A stretch of 64,000 nt of DNA from Marinifilum caeruleilacunae (GCF_013141825.1 NZ_RZNH01000008.1:63000-126999); one strand, 5' to 3'; positions 45,017 to 54,946 are shown, counted from the stretch's first letter. Notes: a model not told the origin generated them from the letters alone. Numbers and translations: made by a program.

Positions 45017-45043
45017 TCGGTGAAACAACAGATATAAAATCCA

Positions 45044-46132
45044 ATGTCAAAAAGTATTCAACAAATTCTTGAGCAAGATTCTTTAACAAAAGAAAACATA
45101 ATTCAACTCTTACAATCCAGTGGTGACGATGAAAAGGCCTTATTTGCTAAATCATCGGAAATCAAGCTAAAATATATCGGAAAGAATGTATACTTCCGTG
45201 GATTGGTTGAATTCTCAAACATCTGCAAAAAAGATTGTTTATACTGCGGTATCAGGGCAGGCAACAAAAACGTAGACCGTTACGACATTGCAGATGAAGA
45301 AATACTAAAAGCGGCAAAATTTGCTTACGACAACAATTATGGATCTGTTGTTCTTCAATCGGGAGAAAGATCTGATAAGCAATTTGTTGATCGGATTGAG
45401 AATCTTTTAAAAGAAATTAAGAAGCTTAGCAATAACGAATTGGGAATCACCATTTCTCTGGGCGAGCAAACAAAAGAAACCTATCAGCGTTGGTACGATG
45501 CTGGAGCTCACCGTTACCTGTTGCGCATTGAATCGAGCAATCGTGAATTGTATGAGAAAATTCACCCACAGAATGAAAACCATGCTCACGATACAAGGCT
45601 TGCATGCCTAAAAAGCTTGCAGGATATAGGCTACCAAACCGGCACTGGTGTTATGGTTGGGATTCCATTTCAAACCTATGAAGATTTGGCCAACGACCTG
45701 TTGTTTATGAAAGAATTCGATATCGACATGGTGGGTATGGGCCCCTTTATTGAACATGATGAAACGCCGCTATATGAGCATCGCGACAAATTAATGAGTT
45801 TGAATGATCGCTTTAGGCTGACTCTAAGAATGATTGCAGTATTGCGAATTTTAATGAAAGATATCAATATTGCTTCGGCAACAGCTTTACAGGCAATTGA
45901 CCCATTAGGAAGAGAGAAGGCCTTAAGAATTGGTGCCAACATTATCATGCCAAACATTACTCCAACACAGGAGCGTGCCAATTACCTGTTGTATCAAAAC
46001 AAGCCTTGTATCGACGAAGGAGCGGATGACTGCACAAATTGCATGGAGGCAAGAATCAATATGGCTGATGGCGAAATTGGATACGGACAATGGGGAGATT
46101 CTAAACATTACGCCAACAGAACCAAAAAATAA
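45044..46132 (+). CDS. hydE: [FeFe]-hydrogenase maturase HydE (radical SAM)
   Basis: 362 aa. Radical SAM enzyme that helps to build the 2Fe subcluster of [FeFe] hydrogenase. The SAM-cluster motif C-x3-C-x2-C is in SNICKKDCLYCGIRAGN near residue 60, followed by VVLQSGERSD, the GTGVMVGIPFQTYEDLANDLLF segment and MVGMGPFIEHDETP, all diagnostic of HydE. The C-terminal cysteines (CIDEGADDCTNCMEA) could hold the optional second cluster. It is single, 129 bases ahead of a sensor kinase in the same direction. Confidence 0.95.
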   Translation: MSKSIQQILEQDSLTKENIIQLLQSSGDDEKALFAKSSEIKLKYIGKNVYFRGLVEFSNICKKDCLYCGIRAGNKNVDRYDIADEEILKAAKFAYDNNYGSVVLQSGERSDKQFVDRIENLLKEIKKLSNNELGITISLGEQTKETYQRWYDAGAHRYLLRIESSNRELYEKIHPQNENHAHDTRLACLKSLQDIGYQTGTGVMVGIPFQTYEDLANDLLFMKEFDIDMVGMGPFIEHDETPLYEHRDKLMSLNDRFRLTLRMIAVLRILMKDINIASATALQAIDPLGREKALRIGANIIMPNITPTQERANYLLYQNKPCIDEGADDCTNCMEARINMADGEIGYGQWGDSKHYANRTKK

Positions 46133-46261
46133 GTTCCTGATAATATTAACAAGTCGATAACAAAAAACAGCTTATAAAGCTAGCACAAAGACTTTCAATT
46201 CCTTCAAAAAAATTGTACCTTAAAATGCATTAGCAGATTCAGTTACAATTAAAGGAGTATT

Positions 46262-49200
46262 ATGAGATATTTTGTGGTGTTTTTAATGGTTCTTTGTTTG
46301 ATTTTACTCCCCAATCATCATTCCAAAGCACAACAATACAGCTTCCAAAACTATTCTTTAGAAGAAGGTTTACCGCAATCGGAAGTTTTTAGTTTAATTC
46401 AAGACAAAAAAGGAAATTTATGGCTTGGCACCAATGGTGGTGGTATTTCTCGTTTTAATGGCAAAGAATTTATTTCTTATGACAGGCGCCATGGTTTAGC
46501 CGATAATAACATCAGGGCTTTGCACCAGGATTCTAAAGAAAATCTCTGGATAGGAACAAGTGTTGGAATCAGCAGTTTTAATGGCGTTTCCTTTAAAAAT
46601 TACGATGATACCGATAATGTTCCGAACGCAGTATATTTTAATATCCTGGAAGATAAAAAAGGCAGAATATGGGCTATGGGTGTAGACCAGGCCAACAGGC
46701 AAATCCTATATCGTGAAAAAGGTCAATTCAAGGATTTTATCGAAGAACACAAAGATGTCCTGAACAGAACCCAGGTTAGAAATATTCTCATGGACAATTT
46801 GGGTACGATCTATATCGCTACCCTTGATGGCTTATTTGAATATAAAGACGACAGCTTATACAGGTCGCCCCTTAACGACCTACCCGAATTCCAGGGGCAA
46901 ATTATTTTTCCGGCTTTGGTTGATGATCAAAATCAAATGTGGTTTTCGAATTTCATTATGAATTATGGCCTTGTGTTCTACAAAATGCAAGACGGTCAAC
47001 CAGTAAAAATTGATCTTCCTGTTGACACACCTCCACAGAATTTTGGCTCTATGGCACTTGATTCCGATAAACGTTTGTGGATTAGTATTTTTGGTACAGG
47101 AATTTATTTAATCGATGATAAACATGCCAAAATAATTGATGCCAACAAAGGTTTAATCAATCCATTTATAAACAATATTTTGGAAGATCGGGAAGGTAAC
47201 ATTTGGATGACTACCAGTGGAAATGGATTGATAAAATATGGCAACAATAAGTTTCTTTCGCTTGACTTCTCGAATGATGTTGGCGGAAATATTGTACGTG
47301 CCATTATGCAGGATTCAAAAAACAATTATTGGTTTAGCATATCGGGCAAAGGAATTGTTCAATACAAAAAAAATGAAAGAAAAGCATACACTCCTCAGGA
47401 TCACCCAGGCTTACTAAACATACGAGATTTTTACGAACTGCCCAATGGAAACATACTTATGGCAGGCTTTAATGGTTTGATTGAATTCAATGGCTACACT
47501 TTCCGAGATGTTACTTTAAGATATGGCTTACCTCAAGGAACAGGGGTTATTGATATTTTGGAAAAAGATGGTGAATTGTGGATGACCACTCAAGGTTTTG
47601 GCGTGATTCATTACGATAAAAACAACCAACGAACTCAAATTTCAACCCAAAGTCATGGGCTAAAGACAAACCTGATTACAAATGTTTATGTCGACTCAAA
47701 AAATCGTGCATGGTTTTCACACTTTCAGGGTTTGAGCATGTTCGAAAAAGATAGCGTAATTAATTTCGATGAAACCAATGGCCTGAATTACAAATGGGTA
47801 ATGCAGGTTAGCGAGGACACCAACGGAAATATTTGGGCCGCAACCTTCAGTGGTGGAATTAACATTTGGGATGGCAACGAATGGAGGTATCTAACCACCA
47901 TGGAAGGCCTAAGTTCGGATATCGCCTATTCTATCCTGACAGATGCAAATGGAACAATTTGGGTTGGAGCACAAAATGGTGTGGATAGAATCAATTATAA
48001 CGAAAAAAGTGAGATTGAAACCATTAGAAATTACAATAAATATGATGGATTTGTTGGCGTAGAAAACAATGGATCATGTAATTATATCGACAAAAAGGGA
48101 AACCTATGGTTTGGCACCATTAATGGTGCAATGATGTTTAGCCCAACCAAGGACATTGTGAATGAAAAACCTCCTATTATCCAGCTAACTGATATCAAAT
48201 TGTTTTTCCAAAATGTAAATTGGAGAGATGAAAAATACAGCAAATGCATGTGTGGAGTAAATCCATGGTTTCCGTTGCCACAAGATTTGAACCTGACCCA
48301 TGATATGCACCACCTCACCTTTAAATTCGAGGCTTTAAGCTACAAGGCTCCTGAGAAGGTGAAATACAAATGGAAACTTGAAGGCCTGGATCAGGATTGG
48401 TCGCCGGTAAGCGACAAAAGCGAAGCCATTTATTCCAGGATACCTCCAGGTGAATATACTTTTAAAATAAAAGCTTCGAACAGCGATGGCTTCTGGACCC
48501 CCAATCCTTATGAATATCATTTTAAAATAAGACCACCATGGTTTAAAACATGGTGGGCTATGAGTTTGGCAGCACTGATATTGGCTCTTGTTATATATCT
48601 TATCATGCGAGCACGAATTCGAAGTATTCAGCAAAAAAGAATTGAACTGGAAAAACTGGTAGACGAGAAAACAAAAGAGGTTCGTGAGCAAAAATTTGAA
48701 ATTGAAGCTCAAAATAAAGTTTTGGCAAGTCAGAAAGATGAAATTACAGAACAGGCTCAAAATCTTCAAAAGTCCTATATCAACCTGATACATTTGAACG
48801 ATATTGGGAAAGTAATTACTGCCAATTTATCTGTCGAGAATATTATCGATGCAGTTTACGAATCGGTAAACGAATTGATGGATGCTTCTATTTTTGGAAT
48901 TGGGATTCATCAGAGAGAAAGCAATAGCCTTGTTTTTCCGAGAATAAAAGAAGATGGGAGCAATTTGGATGCAGTTGAGTTTGCCCTGGAAGATGATAGC
49001 AGGTTGGCAGTTTATTGTTTTAAAGAGAAGAAAGATGTATTTATTGCCGACCTACAGAAGGAATACCACAAGTACATCACAAAAATTATTCCTGTTGAAA
49101 AGTCGGGCACACCTCAATCTGTTATTTACCTGCCATTAAAAATCAAAAATAAGGTTACCGGTGTAATTACGGTTCAAAGTTTTGCGAAAAATGCGTATCA

Positions 49201-50059
49201 AAACTACCATTTGTCTTTATTGCAAAATATTGCCGTATATGCAAGTATTGCTGTTGAAAATGCACAATCGTACCGACAAATAGAACGGCAAAGTAAGCGA
49301 TTGCAACAAGCCAATAGCGATATCAAAAAGCAAAAGGAAGAAATTCAAGTCAAGAATACTGAGTTGACCGATTTAAATCACGAAAAGAACCATTTGATAG
49401 GAATTATTGCTCATGATTTGAAAAATCCTTTAACATCTACCATATCGATTACTGAATATTTACAAGACAAGTTAAAGCAGGAAGACAAAGAAGAAGATTT
49501 GGAGAATGTATCATTTATGCTGCGAGCTTTGCAAAGAATGAATGAAATGATCTCAAAGATTCTGGATATTGGTGTCATCGAATCCAAATCGATTAATCTT
49601 CACCTGGAAAAAACCAACCTAAAAAAGTTAATCGAGATTGTAAATATTCATTTTAAATATCATTTGGAACAAAAGCAATTACAATTAAAACTTGATGCTA
49701 ACGACACTTATGCCCTTGTTGATCCGAATTACATGACCCAGGTATATGAAAATCTGGTATCCAATGCCATTAAGTTCTCGCCTAAAAATAAGAACATTCA
49801 CATCAGGATTTGGGAGGAAGGTAATACAGTACGATCGCTGGTGAGCGATGAAGGGCCAGGAATATCGAAAGAAGATCAGGGCAAATTGTTTGGGAAATTC
49901 CAAAGACTTAGCACAAAACCAACCGGAGGCGAAAAATCGACAGGCCTTGGTCTCTCGATTGTGAAAAAGTATGTGGAAGCAATGAAAGGAAAAGTTTGGT
50001 GCGAAAGTGAACCTGGAAAAGGGGCAAACTTCTACATTGAACTGGAAAAAGCAATCTAA
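46262..50059 (+). CDS. Sensor histidine kinase with two-component regulator propeller, Y_Y_Y and GAF domains
   Basis: 1265 aa. Signal peptide (1-23), a periplasmic Reg_prop propeller (about 30-640) with repeated LWLGTNGGGISRFNG-like blades, a Y_Y_Y beta-domain (about 695-755, YKWKLEGLDQDWSPV), one membrane helix (about 764-784), a coiled coil, a GAF domain (about 838-1005), a HisKA domain with the phosphorylated His at about 1051 in IIAHDLKNPLTS, and an HATPase domain with NLVSNAIKFS, DEGPGI and TGLGLSIVKKY. Unlike hybrid SusR-type sensors it has no receiver or AraC domain, and no response regulator is encoded nearby. The ligand is unknown. It lies between hydE and hydG, which may or may not reflect function. 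Confidence 0.92.
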   Translation: MRYFVVFLMVLCLILLPNHHSKAQQYSFQNYSLEEGLPQSEVFSLIQDKKGNLWLGTNGGGISRFNGKEFISYDRRHGLADNNIRALHQDSKENLWIGTSVGISSFNGVSFKNYDDTDNVPNAVYFNILEDKKGRIWAMGVDQANRQILYREKGQFKDFIEEHKDVLNRTQVRNILMDNLGTIYIATLDGLFEYKDDSLYRSPLNDLPEFQGQIIFPALVDDQNQMWFSNFIMNYGLVFYKMQDGQPVKIDLPVDTPPQNFGSMALDSDKRLWISIFGTGIYLIDDKHAKIIDANKGLINPFINNILEDREGNIWMTTSGNGLIKYGNNKFLSLDFSNDVGGNIVRAIMQDSKNNYWFSISGKGIVQYKKNERKAYTPQDHPGLLNIRDFYELPNGNILMAGFNGLIEFNGYTFRDVTLRYGLPQGTGVIDILEKDGELWMTTQGFGVIHYDKNNQRTQISTQSHGLKTNLITNVYVDSKNRAWFSHFQGLSMFEKDSVINFDETNGLNYKWVMQVSEDTNGNIWAATFSGGINIWDGNEWRYLTTMEGLSSDIAYSILTDANGTIWVGAQNGVDRINYNEKSEIETIRNYNKYDGFVGVENNGSCNYIDKKGNLWFGTINGAMMFSPTKDIVNEKPPIIQLTDIKLFFQNVNWRDEKYSKCMCGVNPWFPLPQDLNLTHDMHHLTFKFEALSYKAPEKVKYKWKLEGLDQDWSPVSDKSEAIYSRIPPGEYTFKIKASNSDGFWTPNPYEYHFKIRPPWFKTWWAMSLAALILALVIYLIMRARIRSIQQKRIELEKLVDEKTKEVREQKFEIEAQNKVLASQKDEITEQAQNLQKSYINLIHLNDIGKVITANLSVENIIDAVYESVNELMDASIFGIGIHQRESNSLVFPRIKEDGSNLDAVEFALEDDSRLAVYCFKEKKDVFIADLQKEYHKYITKIIPVEKSGTPQSVIYLPLKIKNKVTGVITVQSFAKNAYQNYHLSLLQNIAVYASIAVENAQSYRQIERQSKRLQQANSDIKKQKEEIQVKNTELTDLNHEKNHLIGIIAHDLKNPLTSTISITEYLQDKLKQEDKEEDLENVSFMLRALQRMNEMISKILDIGVIESKSINLHLEKTNLKKLIEIVNIHFKYHLEQKQLQLKLDANDTYALVDPNYMTQVYENLVSNAIKFSPKNKNIHIRIWEEGNTVRSLVSDEGPGISKEDQGKLFGKFQRLSTKPTGGEKSTGLGLSIVKKYVEAMKGKVWCESEPGKGANFYIELEKAI

Positions 50060-50060
50060 A

Positions 50061-50090
50061 AAATGTCCGGCAAAACCGGACATTTTCTTT
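50061..50090. terminator. Bidirectional terminator, sensor kinase / TM1266-type gene
   Basis: AAATGTCCGG-CAAAA-CCGGACATTT, perfect 10-bp stem between convergent genes. Confidence 0.9.
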
Positions 50091-50094
50091 TCAT

Positions 50095-50358
50095 CTATGG
50101 TTCGAAAAACATGTGTTGAATTTCAACGCCTTCAATGGCATAGATCTCTTTTTCGAACCGATCCATATCTTCTGCCGAGCCAATTACCTGAATTAGCATC
50201 AGACCATAAGGGTGACTTTCTGCATGCTCTACCTCATAAATCCCTAACCTGGTTTTTATTGAGTTTACATATCGAGCCAGAATCTCTTGAACACAACCAT
50301 TTTCTTTCTCCTTGTCACGGATAAGAATCCCAAAAATTCGAATAGCTGATTTTATCAT
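50095..50358 (-). CDS. TM1266-type iron-only hydrogenase system regulator (putative)
   Basis: 87 aa, an ACT/NikR-C-like small ferredoxin-fold protein: RIFGILIRDKEKENGCVQEIL, then HAESHPYGLMLIQVIGSAEDMDRFEKEI and a C-terminal VEIQHMFF. Proteins of this type are found only in genomes with [FeFe] hydrogenase and are thought to regulate or assist the system, with no DNA-binding domain. Placed 87 bases downstream of hydG, which supports the assignment. Confidence 0.88.
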   Translation of the reverse strand: MIKSAIRIFGILIRDKEKENGCVQEILARYVNSIKTRLGIYEVEHAESHPYGLMLIQVIGSAEDMDRFEKEIYAIEGVEIQHMFFEP

Positions 50359-50445
50359 CGTTACAGAATTTTGAATTAGCGAATAGGGCTTTTATAAGTT
50401 ACGAAAAAAGCACTATTTTATGAACTCAAAATCCCATCGAATTCT

Positions 50446-51900
50446 TTAGAAATATAGGTCGCGCTCCCCTTTTTTTACAAGTTCAAGGCGTTCTTCAAGC
50501 TGTTCTACTTTCTGAACATCCTTTAATTCTTTCTTTTTAATCTCGATTAATTTATAGCCCTTCTCTTTCATTTCAGGCGTACCATAATCCTCAAGATATT
50601 CAGCCAGTGTTAAAATAGCATTCTGCGTACAATATCTTTTAATGAAGCCCGGAACCGAAAATTCCATAAAATGCTCTCCAGTTCTTCCCTTACGGTAACA
50701 AGCCGTACAGAACGATGGTAAGTATTCTTTGTCCAACAACTCGTCAATGACTTCGCCAAGACTTCTTGTATCGCCAATTTCGAATTGCTCGTGATCCAAT
50801 TTCTGTTCTTCGCGAGATTTTTCGGTATATCCACCCAATTGAATATTTGTTCCTGCATCGATTTGGGAAACACCTAAGCGAATCACCTCTTCTCTAATTT
50901 CCTGAGATTCGCGAGCGGTTAAAATCATACCGGTATACGGAACTGCCAATCTTAAAATGGCAACCAATCGGATAAATTCTTCATCGTTCACCTCATATTT
51001 AGGATCGATAGTAGAATCGGAAGCAGCCTTAATTCTTGGGAAAGAAATGGTATGCGGTCCAACATTATAACACGCTTCGAAATGGTTTACGTGACGCACA
51101 AGACCCATTACATCAAATTTCCAGTCATACAATCCGAATAAGGCACCAATTCCAACATCATCGATTAAGGCTTCCTGTGCCCTGTCTAATCCGGTTAAGC
51201 GCCAATCGAAATCCGATTTTTTACCACTAATGTGATATTTGGCGTAAGCTTCGCGATTGTAGGTTTCCTGAAAGATTTGATAGGTACCAATTCCGGCATC
51301 CTTTACTTTTTTATATCCTTCGATATCCAGTGGAGCGGCATTAATGTTTACGCGACGAATTTCTCCATGGCCTGATTTCACTTCATATACGGTTCGAACA
51401 GAATCAGCAATAAAATCGGCATCGTACATTGGGTGTTCACCATACACCAAAATCAATCTCTTCTGCCCATTATCTTCCAGTGCCTTAACATCACTAATAA
51501 TTTGTTTATGTGTAAGGGTGGTACGAATTTGTTTCTTATTCGATGCTCTAAATCCACAATAAGTACAATTATTGGTACACTTGTTTCCAATGTATAGAGG
51601 TGCAAAAATTACAATTCTGTCACCATACACTTTCTCCTTTAGAGTACGAGCACCTTCTTTAATTTCCTCAATCAGTTCAGGATCTTCTGTCTTCAACAAT
51701 ACAGCCGTTTCCTGTAAACTCAGTCTATTCTTATCTAACGACTTTTGAATAATTCGACGAACATTTTCCTTTGATGCATCTGCTTCGTTCAGCATCTCCC
51801 AAATTTCATCTTCATCGATAAAAGGTTTCATCCTCTCATCCTTAATCCGATACTCTTGAGGTTTGTAAATCATTTTCATGTTGTACGCTGTATATCTCAA
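50446..51900 (-). CDS. hydG: [FeFe]-hydrogenase maturase HydG (tyrosine lyase, radical SAM)
   Basis: 484 aa. Splits tyrosine to supply CO and cyanide for the H-cluster. The SAM-cluster motif C-x3-C-x2-C lies in NKCTNNCTYCGFRASNK near residue 100, and the second, C-terminal cluster motif C-x2-C-x22-C begins at SFCTACYRKGRTGEHF near residue 412, exactly the HydG spacing that separates it from ThiH. The first ATG (51900) is used; ATGs at 51879 or 51873 are also possible. It is cotranscribed with the TM1266-type gene. hydF is not present in the window. Confidence 0.96.
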   Translation of the reverse strand: MRYTAYNMKMIYKPQEYRIKDERMKPFIDEDEIWEMLNEADASKENVRRIIQKSLDKNRLSLQETAVLLKTEDPELIEEIKEGARTLKEKVYGDRIVIFAPLYIGNKCTNNCTYCGFRASNKKQIRTTLTHKQIISDVKALEDNGQKRLILVYGEHPMYDADFIADSVRTVYEVKSGHGEIRRVNINAAPLDIEGYKKVKDAGIGTYQIFQETYNREAYAKYHISGKKSDFDWRLTGLDRAQEALIDDVGIGALFGLYDWKFDVMGLVRHVNHFEACYNVGPHTISFPRIKAASDSTIDPKYEVNDEEFIRLVAILRLAVPYTGMILTARESQEIREEVIRLGVSQIDAGTNIQLGGYTEKSREEQKLDHEQFEIGDTRSLGEVIDELLDKEYLPSFCTACYRKGRTGEHFMEFSVPGFIKRYCTQNAILTLAEYLEDYGTPEMKEKGYKLIEIKKKELKDVQKVEQLEERLELVKKGERDLYF

Positions 51901-51904
51901 GTTA

Positions 51905-51925
51905 TATTGTGTTTGCTATACAATA
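51905..51925. promoter_or_regulatory. Inverted repeat just upstream of hydG
   Basis: TATTGT-GTTTGCTAT-ACAATA, 6-bp arms, between the predicted -7 box and the hydG start. The TTGTG...ACAA outline recalls Rex- or CRP/FNR-type operators but matches neither fully. Confidence 0.4.
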
Positions 51926-51956
51926 CAACTTAATAGTATTTTGTTAGTTTTCAGTA

Positions 51957-51964
51957 CAAAATTA
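51957..51964 (-). promoter_or_regulatory. Predicted -7 element of hydG
   Basis: On the minus strand TAATTTTG fits TAnnTTTG; the leader would be about 50 bases and would contain the inverted repeat at 51905-51925. Confidence 0.45.
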
Positions 51965-52058
51965 ATCATTATTTGCTTGTAAATACCATCAATTGGAGTT
52001 TAAGGTCTATTTTTTCTTTATTCTATTTTAATTCAAAGTCCAAGGATAAAAATGGCAC

Positions 52059-52087
52059 AAAAAAAACCCTTAGTTTATCACTAAGGG
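52059..52087 (-). terminator. Terminator of the DUF4270/outer-membrane protein operon
   Basis: CCCTTAG / CTAAGGG, 7-base loop, then a T tract on the minus strand. Confidence 0.82.
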
Positions 52088-52110
52088 CTTCAGTATAACA
52101 CCGTATATTT

Positions 52111-53370
52111 TTATTGGTATTTTCTCTTGAAGAACCAGTTTTCGAAAAGATTCATTTCAATGTTAATTCTTCCAAAATCTTCTCGAACAAGATTATTTTT
52201 AGTCGATCCCATTTGACCAAATTCAAAAGACAAATTGATCATACCGTTTCCTCGAGCCAATGGCATACCAATACCAAAGCTTAATCCTGCTGTTTTAATT
52301 CTCTCGTTGCGAACTTCTATATAACCTGTATCATAAAAAGCTCCAAATCGATAGGTCATTTTCTTGAAAAATTTGGTTGCATAACCATCATTGGCATTGT
52401 AAATGGTTGCCAGGGAGAATTTATTTCTATCCAAAAGCAAATTATCTTTTTCGAACTTTTGTGTTTCACTCCATTTTTCCAACAAGTAGTCGGCACCAAT
52501 CCATAACTGTTTTCCTTTGTTCAATCCTAAAGAAACACCATAAGATTCAGGAACATCATAACGACCTCTATCGGTATCTTCATATTTTACAGAACCTATA
52601 TTTGTTACTTCAACTACACGTTTGGCACTTACTCCAATTTTAGGTTGATATTTTAATCCCAGCATTAAAGAGTTGTCAGCAAAGTCCATTTTATATTGTG
52701 CTCCCACATTAAAATGCAGACCTTGAGAAATCAATTTTGATCGGTTTTGATAGGTAAAACCAGAACCTCCTTCAGGAACAATAATTTCATCTCTCGAGTT
52801 ATTTCCAAAAATATAAATCCCATTCACACCCAATGATAGATCATCTGTAATCTGAAATCCATTAGAGAAAACTACTTGATTTAATCCACCAGAACCAAGA
52901 AGAGAACGAATGATATAGTCGGTCGAACCTTCTACCAATTCCCTACTTGTAATATCATATCCTAAACTTGTATATGGTGATAAGGAAACAGCCACACCAT
53001 AACGCGGCGATGCTTTAAATCCGAATGCCAGTTTCGATAAGTTTAAATCATTAAAGGTATCGCTATCATTCCCTTGTGTTAGGTTACTAAATTTTGCAAC
53101 CATTCCCAACTGGAAAATAAATGTCATACTATCGAGTTGAGTAAGCGCTGCAGGGTTATTGATATTTAAAACCCTACCATCTCGGTACGACAAACTTGCC
53201 ATTCCTGTTGGATTAATAATATCTTGAGTCATCAATTCTCCTAGTCCATAATATGAATATGGAGAACTGGTATTATTCTGTGCTATCGAACTTGAAGAAA
53301 TTGCAATTGATCCAATGATTACCAATAGGAATATTCTGACAATTGATTTTACTGACTTTAGGCTCTTCAT
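52111..53370 (-). CDS. Outer-membrane beta-barrel protein (PorV/FadL-like fold)
   Basis: About 419 aa. A signal peptide ends at SSSIAQ. The N-terminal YSYYGLGELMTQDIINPTGMASLSYRD broken pattern and NNPAALTQL are typical of the FadL/TodX-like and PorV/PorQ-like barrel families of Bacteroidota, where an N-terminal plug names asparagine-proline turns. The remainder is alternating beta-strands that end in an aromatic strand. The function is unknown. The ATG at 53370 opens the signal peptide; the open frame to 53412 would put 14 unlikely residues ahead of it. Cotranscribed with the DUF4270 lipoprotein. Confidence 0.75.
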   Translation of the reverse strand: MKSLKSVKSIVRIFLLVIIGSIAISSSSIAQNNTSSPYSYYGLGELMTQDIINPTGMASLSYRDGRVLNINNPAALTQLDSMTFIFQLGMVAKFSNLTQGNDSDTFNDLNLSKLAFGFKASPRYGVAVSLSPYTSLGYDITSRELVEGSTDYIIRSLLGSGGLNQVVFSNGFQITDDLSLGVNGIYIFGNNSRDEIIVPEGGSGFTYQNRSKLISQGLHFNVGAQYKMDFADNSLMLGLKYQPKIGVSAKRVVEVTNIGSVKYEDTDRGRYDVPESYGVSLGLNKGKQLWIGADYLLEKWSETQKFEKDNLLLDRNKFSLATIYNANDGYATKFFKKMTYRFGAFYDTGYIEVRNERIKTAGLSFGIGMPLARGNGMINLSFEFGQMGSTKNNLVREDFGRINIEMNLFENWFFKRKYQ

Positions 53371-53417
53371 TAATCTGATAATATATAGTGTAACTAATTT
53401 TTTTTCACTCATCCTTA

Positions 53418-54917
53418 TTAACGCTGTATCACGTAAGTAACTCTTAATCTAATTCTAAAATCAGATTCCAAATCATTCTCAACAATCAAACGTTCGAAGT
53501 TATTACCGATAGTTTCCACAGGAAGCCCTATTAATAAAGCATCATCATATTCCTGACCATTGATTAAAACATCATTTACAAAAGAAGTAACATCTGCAGA
53601 ATAATACGACTCATCTTCGTTAGCCTGATTCTCTACATAAGTCATTGTTAAATTACTATTCGCAGAGCTTGAAATTAAAGCTGAGTTGAATTTATTATTC
53701 TCGTTCGTATTATAAAGACTGATATTGGTTGTGTATAAGATATGTCCTCCTCGAAGTGTACCATTGCCCTCCTTAGGAAGAAAAAACATTTCATCGTCGA
53801 AACTGTTGTCTTTCGGATACATGACCAATTCCGCACCCAATATACCTCCAGTTAAACCTAGTGTATTTAGATTCTCAATATGGGGAATGCGAAGTTTTGT
53901 AAACATTCCAATACCACCTTGAATAAAGGCCAGGTCGTCTGTTTCTTCTGAAGCAAGTTCTACATCCTGTGCAACCAATCTGTCAAGTTGTTGAGGTGTT
54001 CCCGATCGATCAGAAGAGTAGTTCATAAAGCTTAAACTTTCGTTATTACCACTACTTGAAATTGGAAAATCGTGAAATTTTTGCTTTCCTGCATCTGTAT
54101 AATCAGTATCGCTATAATAAAGTCTTAATTTTAATCTATTATCGGCCAAAGGAACTCGGAACATTACACTGTTATTGTCTCCCGGACGAATCACAATACC
54201 CTTCATGTACTTTTGCCACTGAATACTTTCAGTTACCGAATCACTTTGCTCATTTACCTTCTCAACAATATCTTCCCCTAAAGCAATTGCTTCAGCGCTC
54301 TCCATTTTAATAAAGATACCTTCTCCAAAATATTCCCCATAATAATCCTCTTTATGCGCATCGATATCTGCATTGTATTCCGATTGCTTTATAGGGTTTA
54401 ATTCAAACTCAGCATCTAAAAGAGGCTCGCTGTCATAAGTAAAGCTAGAATGACCGAAAAAAGAAAATTCATTATCGGGCAATTCTATATCCTCATTAAT
54501 ACGATTAATAATCACTCTTTGTGTTTGCAATGTGTCTCCGTAGTACTCACCGCTAGGATAAGCAATAAATACCAATGAATCGAAACGAATCGGCACATCT
54601 TCAACCGAACCATCAATCGAACTTCTATTAAAAGCTCCATTTAAACTTAGTACCCCATAGTACTCAGACTTTACATCTCCTAAATATTCATCATCATACC
54701 TTCCTAGAGTAGCCGAAGTATAGCCAGAAGTAATCACAGAATCCATAATAACAGTGGAACTCTCAATCGAGAAAGTATCTACCAGGGAAACATCCGTTGT
54801 TTGATCAATCAGATTATCTCCGATTTCATGTTCCTCATAGCTATCAGAGTTACAGCTAATAAAAAAAGTTAGTATAGAAATAAATAAAAGTACATTGATT
54901 GTTCTCATTCTCATCAT
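53418..54917 (-). CDS. DUF4270-family lipoprotein
   Basis: 499 aa. Lipoprotein signal (LTFFISCNSD). The mature N-terminus EIGDNLIDQTTDVSLVDTF and TLGRYDDEYLGDVKSEYYG are characteristic of DUF4270, beta-rich surface or periplasmic proteins of Bacteroidota without a known function. The last third (VTSFVNDVLINGQEYDDALLIGLP) is also family-like. A divergent kelch lipoprotein lies beyond the promoter region; such pairings recur in the phylum. Confidence 0.85.
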   Translation of the reverse strand: MMRMRTINVLLFISILTFFISCNSDSYEEHEIGDNLIDQTTDVSLVDTFSIESSTVIMDSVITSGYTSATLGRYDDEYLGDVKSEYYGVLSLNGAFNRSSIDGSVEDVPIRFDSLVFIAYPSGEYYGDTLQTQRVIINRINEDIELPDNEFSFFGHSSFTYDSEPLLDAEFELNPIKQSEYNADIDAHKEDYYGEYFGEGIFIKMESAEAIALGEDIVEKVNEQSDSVTESIQWQKYMKGIVIRPGDNNSVMFRVPLADNRLKLRLYYSDTDYTDAGKQKFHDFPISSSGNNESLSFMNYSSDRSGTPQQLDRLVAQDVELASEETDDLAFIQGGIGMFTKLRIPHIENLNTLGLTGGILGAELVMYPKDNSFDDEMFFLPKEGNGTLRGGHILYTTNISLYNTNENNKFNSALISSSANSNLTMTYVENQANEDESYYSADVTSFVNDVLINGQEYDDALLIGLPVETIGNNFERLIVENDLESDFRIRLRVTYVIQR

Positions 54918-54946
54918 TTAAGGTACTAATCATATTAATATAAGAG

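Noticed and set aside
48335-48793. Minus-strand open frame of 152 codons within the sensor kinase gene
   Set aside because: Shadow of the Y_Y_Y, membrane and coiled-coil coding region; no independent evidence.
50446-51900. Thiazole synthase-type tyrosine lyase ThiH
   Set aside because: The C-terminal C-x2-C-x22-C motif and the hydrogenase neighbours mark it as HydG.
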